Below are positions 1-6,972 of a DNA stretch of 15,284 nucleotides, one piece after another. The notes under the pieces were generated by a model. The model was given only the letters and a program-made list of their open reading frames with translations, was not told the DNA's origin and searched no databases. Position 1 is the stretch's first letter. Every line of letters begins with the position of its first letter. Origin of the DNA: Rodentolepis nana (taxonomy: Eukaryota > Platyhelminthes > Cestoda > Cyclophyllidea > Hymenolepididae). A program made the position numbers and the translations under genes. The DNA lies in assembly GCA_900617975.1 (NCBI GenBank), contig UZAE01001087.1:1-15284 (forward strand), in the 5' to 3' direction.

Positions 1-6
1 TTTGAA

Positions 7-100
7 GTCAGAAATCAACTGCCGGCTAATAGACTTCTTGCCGTATGAGCATACGTTGCCCAGGGTGCACCACGTGGAGATAAGTCTATCGCACACCCCT
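7..100 (+). repeat. Left inverted arm
   Basis: Inverted partner of 373-468. It differs at a handful of positions, for example CTTCTTGCC here against the complement of GACAAAAAAG in the other arm. It includes the short internal hairpin GTAT-GAGC-ATAC and the palindromic core CCACGTGG. Confidence 0.85.
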
Positions 101-372
101 AATTATAAATAATGAATTCATTTAAAAAATTTAGATTTACATTAAATATCTACCTAAACTGACATGATTTTACACGTTGGCACTTTTTACACCCGCTGAA
201 GATTCTAATACCGCCAAAGTGCATTTTACATTATAACCAAATTTAAATTGGCAACGACATCTGGTTTATTTCTATTGAGATATAATGCTCACCTTCAATT
301 CCCCATATAAATGGCTCCTAAATCGGGCCATTTAAAATTTATCCAATTTATACAAACTTAGTTTAACAAGTA

Positions 373-468
373 AGGGGTGTGCGATAGACTAACCTCCACG
401 TGGTGCACCCTGGGCAACGTATGCTCATACGACAAAAAAGTCTATTAACCGGCAGTTGACTTCTGACT
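373..468 (-). repeat. Right inverted arm
   Basis: Reverse complement of 7-100, beginning AGGGGTGTGCGATAGACT and ending in the first copy of the direct repeat, GGCAGTTGACTTCTGACT. The high identity over the whole arm suggests either recent insertion or gene conversion between arms. Confidence 0.85.
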
Positions 469-675
469 ACTCAAACGGCAAAAAAGTCTATAAACCGGCA
501 GTTGACTTCTGACTGAAAAGGTCTATTAACTGGCAGTTGACTTCTGACTTCAAATAAAAGTCTATCAATCGGCAGTTGACTTCTCACTTCAAACTAAAGT
601 CTATTACCTGGCAGTTGACTTCAAACTACCATGAGAAGTCTATTAGCCGGCAGTTGACTTCTGACTTCAAACTAC
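439..675 (+). repeat. Six-copy subterminal direct repeat, about 39 bp unit
   Basis: Copies start near 439, 485, 520, 559, 598 and 637, with periods of about 46, 35, 39, 39 and 39. The core is AGTCTATTAACCGGCAGTTG followed by ACTTCTGACTTCAAAC. Copies differ at single positions (ACC/ATC/GCC before GGCAG) and by small linker indels. The first copy overlaps the end of the right inverted arm, so the array is an outward expansion of the arm terminus. Confidence 0.85.
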
Positions 676-3600
676 CAACACCCTACTGTATGCATATTCG
701 ATCACTTCCACAGTACTAACCTCACCTTTCATCCACCTTTGTATCTGCCTGTCTACTTTAAATCTGTGAATCATTAATCTGTCCCCCTCTCGTCTTTTTT
801 TTGACTTTGATGTTTCTCCTCCTTTCTCCTCTGAATTCAGCTAAATGGCTAATGATAGCTATCAAAACGCCTGCCACTTGAAACAAATAAATAAGTTTTT
901 CAAGTAACTGATATTGCTATTTGGCCATCTATGTAATTAGAGTCGAACATAACACGTGATAAGTAAAAAGCGAAAAGAGTACTGCGTCTAAATCGAAGTT
1001 ATTGAATAATGTTTTTTGTGTCTTAGGAAAAGGAATTAAAAGGAATCTAACTGGAACTTTCTCTCTCTGTTCATGCAGAATAAATATATGTGTGGATTGG
1101 TAAAGCGACTCTCGACTTCATACATGCAGTAGGCATTGGTCTAAAAATTTCAATAGATGGACTGTTATGTTGCAACGTTTAAAGTACATCTGCACAGACA
1201 CATTCCTAAATATAAACATCGCTCAGGAAGAGATAAAACAGAAGAAAACACCAATATCGCAGACTTTGAGCAAGGCTAATTGTATGACTCACTTTCCTAA
1301 GGCTGTAGAGTTAAGGGCCATATTACAGTTTTAACGATTTCGAATGTCACTTTTAATTAGCGATCAAGCCGATCAACCAGATGGATTTGAATACCGTCAT
1401 CTTATATGTAATAGCATTTAACACCAAGTCAATTGGCATAATTTTGAGAATCACCTAGTTGGAATCAAGTATATTTGATTTTTTTTGTTCGCTTTTTGAT
1501 GACTAATCTGATCACTAAACAGAAAACACAATATTGCGAAGTATGCGCAACCGAACATTCTGTTGCCAGTTTGGTAATTAGTTTGTCTGGTATTTAAATA
1601 AAATTTTGCTAGACTCCCTTGACATCTTCCAAAAAGACCCTCCTGTGTCGCTACTTTCGAATTAAACATACTCGCACAACTATTCATGAATTTGAGTTCA
1701 AACACTGTTTAATCAAATGAAATGCCACCAGATCTGTGGATTAATTTGGAGTGAGTCAATTGTGTTAAGTGGTGTTGCTTTGTAATCAGATTAGTCAAAA
1801 AACGTTTTGGATGAATGGTATTGAATCATTAAGCAGAGACTAGTATTGTTTTGAGATATATTATATGAGGATTAAACAATCGGTGGTTTGTTAAAATATA
1901 TGAAATGCAAAAAGATTTGAGTTGACTTGAATTCGTGATGTTATAAGTGAAATACACACACAAATCGATATCGAATGTAAACATTTGCATATTTCTTGAG
2001 AATGTAAAGCACAATAGAATGCTGTTCAATGTAGTCCCATAGTAGAGATGAACAGCATGAGTAAGACTTCCACCTGATCAAGCATCAATTTCATCCCAAA
2101 TTCCCCTTATTCTCTAATGAGCGCTTCATTCTTGCACAAAATACTCTATTTGAATTACAATTTAATTTAACAATTAGGAGATAATTGTGTCGTTTATGCG
2201 CTTATAATGACGGTACCGTTAATGCATGCAATCTTTTCAAGACTTTATGAAATGTGATGGGGCAACAGAATCTATTTTTCAAATGTTTGCAGAGAAATAA
2301 AAATAGGTAATGAACGCTGCATTTGTTTGTCACGAATAAATTTCGGATTCACATACCAATCGAATGCACAAAATTACCATTAGCCTACAACATAAATAAA
2401 TTCAAAAGGCATTTTCTTTTACTCTTAAATTATACTTCAATATTTGGTGAAAAAAGGACATTTTGAATCTTTATTATTTTAATTGAAATGAATTAATTGC
2501 AATGAATAAATACGTTTTATTGACGACACCATCAATTGTTTGGTCTTCCACTACAATTATGATGGAGTGTTGGTAGGGCTCCATTTGAGGAGAGAAATAG
2601 GTAGAGCAAAGAAGAATCGGTTGGTTAATTGTTACTTGCCAACTATCGATAGCGATCATCGAGTTGAGCTTAAATGTCGATTTGGTGACATTTAGAGGAA
2701 AATTTAAGCCTAAGTAACCTTGTTGAGGATTAAGTCGTTCTATCTATTCAAAAGTGACAAAGCCTTATCTGCGTCCTTTAGATTGTATATTTGATCTAAT
2801 TTTTTTCCATTAAGTAAATAATCATCTACTTTTCTATACATTTAAAACAGCTCAAATTTAATTAATCTCAAATCAATCATTGCACATTCCGAATTAGGTT
2901 TAAATTGATGGGAGAAATAAGAATTTCAAACTTCATATAAAACTTGGCTTTGCTTAAGCTAACTAAAAAGAGAAATTTGTGACATTATCCTTTTTGTGGG
3001 GAGTATATGTGTGAATATTTTACAGAATAAGAATATGAGTGCTCAGAATTTTTATTAATTTTAGAAAAAGATATTTATGATTTGAAGGTGTACACATATC
3101 AAAATCTGATGAGAGGTCAATGTCACTCAATTAAAATGCATTACAATTTTTTATTAATTAGAAGACATGCTATCAATTAAGAGCCATTTCTCCCACCTTC
3201 TCCCCACTGTTTGTGAATCAAGAAAATTGCATCATTTAATATTTCATGAATCAATAAGAGCTATTGGCTTGTTTGCAATTAGACTTGAAGCTTCACTACT
3301 TGAGTGACAACATGAATTCGATCGAAACTAAGTGTTTAGGTCTCTTGACCATAATTATTCAAAACATTAAAATAAAAAGAAATGCCGTTTGAGTTGATTT
3401 GTATTGCTGGCTATTAATGCTATGTACAACTCGTTTATATGGAAAAAGCCGAAATATATATGACCTCTCAATAATCATTTTATTCACAATGCTTGCATAT
3501 GGTAAAAAATAAAGCTGACTTCTTTGTTTCAAGAAAAGGCATTGACTAGCATTCAATTGCGCCTTAAATTCACAACTCATGTGCTAATGATTATACATTT

Positions 3601-4206
3601 ACGTGAAGCTTGAAAGGCCATCGTGAGAAATTAAGCGACACATTTTTATTAGAGCAAGATGATTTACTCATTTTCATTTCCTGCATCGATTTGTATTTAA
3701 AACAGCACGAATTCAAATAGACTCCATTCTTTCATTGGACGCAAAGGTGTCGATTGAGATTACTGTGAGAAATTAGAATCGAATGCTGCATATAAAGAGT
3801 GGTGTTGCAGAGTCTAATCATGTATGGTGAATTGGTGGTCTTTAAATTCATTATTTCACATTGAACTAGGCACTTGAAGATTTCTAAAAAAAGTAAAATT
3901 TAGTCTCAATACCCCCTTCCACTTTCTCTCTTTACTTGTTATGATAGGCGACTAGTTGATTTGAAAGAAATGTGTGGTTTTTTGGCCTGAAATGACTATG
4001 AGTGCTCGATTTATTTATTTATAAATAATAATGAATCAATTGAATATATTCGGAGGCAGTTTTATAATTATAAGATATATGTGTTAGATAGAAGCCACAT
4101 CTTCGCATTTTTTAGCCAGCAAAGTATCAGATTAAAATAGCCTTTGAAGTGTGCAGCGGTTTGCAACACTAGTAGAGCCTTGACTGACTCTGAAATCTCC
4201 CAGAAC

Positions 4207-4228
4207 TAGCTAAGCTGCAGCCTAGCTA
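4207..4228. repeat. 22-nt near-perfect palindrome centred on CTGCAG
   Basis: TAGCTAAGCTGCAG followed by CCTAGCTA reads almost identically on both strands, with one mismatched pair out of eleven. It lies in the G+C-richer patch. Function is unknown. Confidence 0.5.
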
Positions 4229-4395
4229 TAGAGGAAACAGACGTATCGCATGGAGCACGTTTATTCAGGTAGTATGATGCGGTGGAATAATGTGTTTTCG
4301 TCGGAATTTTTAGTCATAACCGAAATGGCGGAGTAGCTTGGACAAACGAAAATTCTGATTAGACTTTGGTTGTGCGTGGAAGTGATAACGCGTTA

Positions 4396-4425
4396 GTTGA
4401 TGACGTGTCCACACGTGATGTCAAC
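4396..4425. repeat. Imperfect palindrome with TGACGT and CACGTG-like cores
   Basis: GTTGATGACGTGT, CC and ACACGTGATGTCAAC form an inverted pair with a small offset in one arm. The half sites resemble CRE-like (TGACGT) and E-box-like (ACGTG) motifs, but no gene is nearby to regulate. It may instead mark the edge of an old repeat. Confidence 0.4.
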
Positions 4426-4868
4426 TTTTTTGGAAAGGAATTATTGTTTTTTTAACTTTTGTACTTATGTCTAATATTTACATCACTTTAGATGTATCAT
4501 TAAAATAATTTACTTAAATTTCTTTTTAACTTTAACTTATTATTATATTATTAATATTTTTGTCTATTGTTATTATATTACTGTGGATTTACTAGGAGCG
4601 TTGAGAAATGAATTCATGGTCAACAAGTGGAAAGCCATGAACTAGCAAAACGACTCTTGCCTTCAAACACCCCTGGATCTTAACATTCTTCAGGAAAATG
4701 TCTACTTACGTTACTCTTTATTCAAATGATGTTGAGTTAAGTTCTAGATAACATAGTAGAGGATTTCGAATATTCCAATACATTGCACGCAAGTTATTGA
4801 AATCAGTTGCTCATCAGCAATTATGCTGATGGTCGAGTTCACATGTTTAGGCAGAAATAGATTTAAAG

Positions 4869-4884
4869 ATTATTATTATTATTT
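4869..4884 (-). repeat. LINE 3' (AAT)n tail
   Basis: Five ATT units on the plus strand, i.e. AATAATAATAATAAT on the element's sense strand, directly after its 3' UTR. A simple TAA-type tail instead of poly(A) is known from I-clade elements, which supports the strand and the 3' boundary. Confidence 0.7.
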
Positions 4885-4967
4885 CAAATTTCAGGCTTTA
4901 TGAAATTTATTATTATCCCTTTGGTTGTCTTCAGCTTTCCCCACAGTGGAACATATATAGCAGTACA

Positions 4968-5147
4968 TTAATAGCAGCTCATTAGTTGTCTTCTTGCATC
5001 CCAGTATCTCTGGGTTTCCGTCGTTGTCTTTAGAGCTGAACACTGAATCAGGTGGGTCTTCTTGATTTTCTCTTGTAGGTTACATAGGGTGCATGTTGGT
5101 TGAGTGCATACTCCCAATCTGTGAAGGTGCTTTGCCAGACAATCGTG
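4968..5147 (-). pseudogene. LINE ORF2 C-terminal fragment with CCHC knuckle
   Basis: One open frame runs from HDCLAKHLHRLGV through PTCTLCNLQ to THLIQCSAL and ends at TAA (4968-4970). The cysteines and histidine are spaced C-x2-C-x9-H-x3-C, the zinc-knuckle-like end common in non-LTR ORF2 proteins and thought to help RNA binding. The preceding conserved segment RIETVAEFRL lies in another frame, so a small deletion around 5147-5156 has broken the reading frame. This is a dead fragment, not a host gene. Confidence 0.8.
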
Positions 5148-5155
5148 CTGGTAGG

Positions 5156-5668
5156 TAGTCTAAACTCAGCAACGGTTTCGATTCTTGGCCAGTCGGTTAA
5201 GTCAGTGAGTGTCACTGTCCACTGCTTCTCCTTTGTTCAAGCTTTAAGTTCGTTGCACCTTGAGGCTGTCCGATACGTAGTCTAAACTCAGCAACGGCTT
5301 CGATTCTCGCCAGCCGGGTATGTCGGAGAGTGCCACTGTCCACTATTTCTCCTAGCTATATCGAAGAGTGCCACTGTCCACTGTTTCTGATTCTTGGCCC
5401 AGCCGGGTATGTCGGAGAGTGCCACTGTCCACTATTTCTCCTCTATTCGGAGAGTGCCACTGTTTAAGTTCGTTGCACCTTGAGATCTTGAATTCTCTTC
5501 TGATCGGGAGAGTGCCACTGTCCACTGTTTCCCCTTTGTTCTCATTTCCGAGCTTTAAGTTCGTTGTACCTTGAGGTCTTGAATTCTCTCTGATCAAGGC
5601 CTTCATTGTGTGGAAAGACATCGGCCGGTTCTCTCCTGATTACGGTCTTCATTGTGTGGAAAGACATC
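5156..5668 (-). repeat. Nested tandem repeats inside the LINE ORF2 linker
   Basis: Several overlapping families are visible on the plus strand. TAGTCTAAACTCAGCAACGG occurs at 5156 and 5278 (period about 122). GAGAGTGCCACTGTCCACT-like copies start near 5207, 5326, 5363, 5414, 5449 (short) and 5507. AAGTTCGTTGCACCTTGAG occurs at 5246, 5466 and 5557. CTTCATTGTGTGGAAAGACA occurs at 5601 and 5647 (period 46). Each is a piece of the ORF2 coding strand, so the linker between RNase H and the C-terminal domain has been duplicated repeatedly in place. Confidence 0.85.
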
Positions 5669-5850
5669 TGCCTGTCTATGCCATGTAAAATTGTTAATCC
5701 ATTCTTAGCAAGTGCGTTAGCAAGCTCATTGCCTTTGATGCCACGATGACCAGGAATCCATTGTAGGACCACTGTTTTGTTTTCTCTCTCAGCAGTTGGC
5801 AGATTAAAGAAAATATTAAGGTTACTTTTTGCTCTACAGGATGGAAGAGG
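5542..5850 (-). pseudogene. LINE RNase H fragment
   Basis: The minus-strand frame contains NKTVVLQWIPGHRGIKGNEL followed by ANALAKNG, the C-terminal core of retrotransposon RNase H (consensus W-[IV]-P-G-H-x-G-I-x-G-N-E-x-A-D). The expected catalytic Asp of the GNE-x-AD motif is Asn here (codon AAC, plus-strand gtt at 5716-5718), which would abolish activity. The earlier RNase H part seems to continue in a different frame near 5850-5920 (SSSKLLESL, resembling the TDSxSxLxSL segment), implying a frameshift. Downstream it runs into a 46-bp duplication and then stops. Confidence 0.8.
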
Positions 5851-6014
5851 GGAAGGGGGGAATCAAGGAAGGAATACAATGACTCTAAAAGTTTAGAGGA
5901 GGAACAAAAGTATGTTTCACAGGTGTTTAAGAGGGACAGACACAAAGTTAGAGAATAATGTAAGGTAAGTTGAGAATTGCGGAGTTGATCGAATATGGCA
6001 TGTATTCTTATCAA

Positions 6015-6972
6015 GGGAGTTTTAAGTCACAAGTCAATTGTTTTTTTAGCCTTTTTGCCGTATAGGTATACGCTGGTGAACTTCAATATTTAACAGAATT
6101 TCATTGGTATATAGTTACCCATTAAACCCACAGTCAAAAATCGTGTTTGATTCTATGGCGAACTGGACTCCCATAAGTAAACATATACCAATGTCGTTAA
6201 GAAATAAAGTACTATAAAGGCTTGCTCTTGTTATCCATTTCTGCATCAGCATGTGCAATCATTCATAAGTCGGCTTCCTCCCAGGCAAGTTTCAAATGAT
6301 ATATGTCAGCAACTAGACACAACCCTGAACAATTACGCACCCATATATATTGTGAGAGCACTTTTCCTACACCCTCTAAATCAACCTTCTCGTCAAGTAG
6401 CATCAAGCAAGCATAGAAGGAGTGTATAGAACACCACGAGTTATAATTGCACCAGCCAATGCGAGGCTTCGTGTTAAAGCAACTTTGCCTAAGTTGATGA
6501 CTCAACGCTTTTACCTCTGCATTAATTAATGCGTACCCATTTCCTTTCATCTCCATTCAACTGCCGTTCTAATAATGAATAATGCCTAAACCAAGATCCA
6601 AACAAACAACTATAAGGGAAACAATCAACATGGCATCACTAAATATAAACAACTTTGCAATCAAAATCTACACGAAGGCACGTCATCTCAAGGTAATGAA
6701 ATATCAACCATAAAAAAACTTATTACCCCAGGGATTCGATATAACGCAACTCGGGTTCTAACTAAATCAGCACTTTCACCCTTTCCTCATCTTCGCAAAT
6801 GTTACTTTGAAGGGTATGCAGCCCTCGTCCAAATCAAGACTTCGACTGGAACAATGCCAGCCCAAGGAACTAAACCTACTAATATAGCCTTGCAAACACG
6901 AAAAAATTGCTTATAAAAGAAGTTTTAGCAGACGCATAGTTTTGAAAATATCAAAAGAGTAATGTGAAAAAG
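6015..6972. other. Region between the LINE and the SSX2IP-like gene
   Basis: This stretch lies downstream of the minus-strand gene and must contain its 3' UTR and polyadenylation site. No AATAAA is evident on the minus strand close to the stop at 6973. One unrecognised ORF (6263-6556, minus) is listed separately. Nothing else is supported. Confidence 0.4.
6263..6556 (-). CDS. Unrecognised 97-codon ORF, doubtful
   Basis: Single open frame starting ATGGAGATGAAAGG, with an in-frame TGA directly upstream of the start, so it is bounded as written. The product is cysteine- and tryptophan-rich (GWCNYNSWCSIHSFYACL, QYIWVRNCSGLCLVADIYHL). It shows no signal peptide, clear membrane segment or family motif I recognise. 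After its stop the same frame reopens at once with an ATG for another 16 codons. It lies about 0.4 kb downstream of the SSX2IP-like gene on the same strand. It could be a chance ORF in that gene's 3' region, a remnant of another gene, or a small real gene. Confidence 0.2.
   Translation of the reverse strand: MEMKGNGYALINAEVKALSHQLRQSCFNTKPRIGWCNYNSWCSIHSFYACLMLLDEKVDLEGVGKVLSQYIWVRNCSGLCLVADIYHLKLAWEEADL

Larger units (their letters stand above)
1..675. mobile_element. Foldback-like non-autonomous element, left end cut by the window
   Basis: Bases 7-100 are a near-perfect inverted copy of about 373-468. The shared arm contains CGTATGAGCATACG, the run GGGTGCACCACGTGG and a TCTATCGCACACCCC-type inner end. 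The 101-372 spacer is AT-rich and has no ORF. Outside the right arm the arm's terminal unit is repeated in tandem (439-675). Bases 1-6 match the reverse complement of the next part of that unit, so the left arm probably carries a mirror-image array outside the window. Long inverted arms made partly of tandem repeats with no transposase fit a foldback-type or MITE-like DNA element. No target-site duplication can be seen because the left boundary is missing. Family assignment is inference. Confidence 0.65.
676..4868. other. AT-rich intergenic region with no supported gene
   Basis: Only short ORFs (up to 84 codons) occur, with biased AT-rich composition and no recognisable motif. Pyrimidine-rich tracts ending in CAG at about 814-840 and 1056-1078 look like splice acceptors but lead into no usable reading frame. 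No tRNA, rRNA or SL RNA gene is recognised. A patch at about 4140-4430 looks richer in G+C than its surroundings and is described separately. Confidence 0.55.
4869..6014 (-). mobile_element. Decayed, 5'-truncated non-LTR retrotransposon (RNase H-bearing LINE)
   Basis: Read on the minus strand, the order is that of the 3' half of a LINE ORF2: an RNase H piece with WIPGHRGIKGNELA (about 5700-5760), a linker blown up into tandem repeats (about 5156-5668), a conserved RIETVAEFRL segment (about 5156-5190), then HDCLAKHLHRLGV and a CCHC knuckle (about 5040-5147). These are followed by a stop at 4968, a 3' UTR of about 100 bp containing AATAAA, and an (AAT)n tail. These motifs are typical of I/Jockey-type ORF2 proteins that carry RNase H. 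No reverse transcriptase or endonuclease is present. Frameshifts separate the pieces. The upstream limit near 6014 is uncertain. Confidence 0.85.

Noticed and set aside
439..675. Regularly spaced direct repeats that could be taken for a CRISPR array
   Set aside because: The repeat covers almost the whole period, leaving no unique spacers, and the unit is part of an inverted arm in a eukaryotic setting.
814..1078. Pyrimidine-rich tracts ending in CAG (814-840 and 1056-1078) as splice acceptors of another gene
   Set aside because: The sequence after each has early stops or only a tiny exon, and no partner exons could be found.
2019..2058. Inverted repeat ATGCTGTTCA / TGAACAGCAT with a 20-nt loop
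   Set aside because: A single 10-bp stem with a 20-nt loop is near the number expected by chance in a window this size, and nothing adjacent gives it a role.
4260..4390. Possible SL RNA or spliceosomal snRNA because of the Sm-like AATTTTTAG
   Set aside because: None of the conserved 5' sequences of U1, U2, U4, U5 or known flatworm spliced leaders is present, so only the general oddity is reported.
5100..5574. Plus-strand ORFs of 61 and 68 codons
   Set aside because: They are shadows of the LINE ORF2 remnant on the minus strand and its internal repeats.
6519..6532. Perfect 14-nt palindrome GCATTAATTAATGC
   Set aside because: About one is expected by chance in 15 kb, more so in AT-rich DNA.
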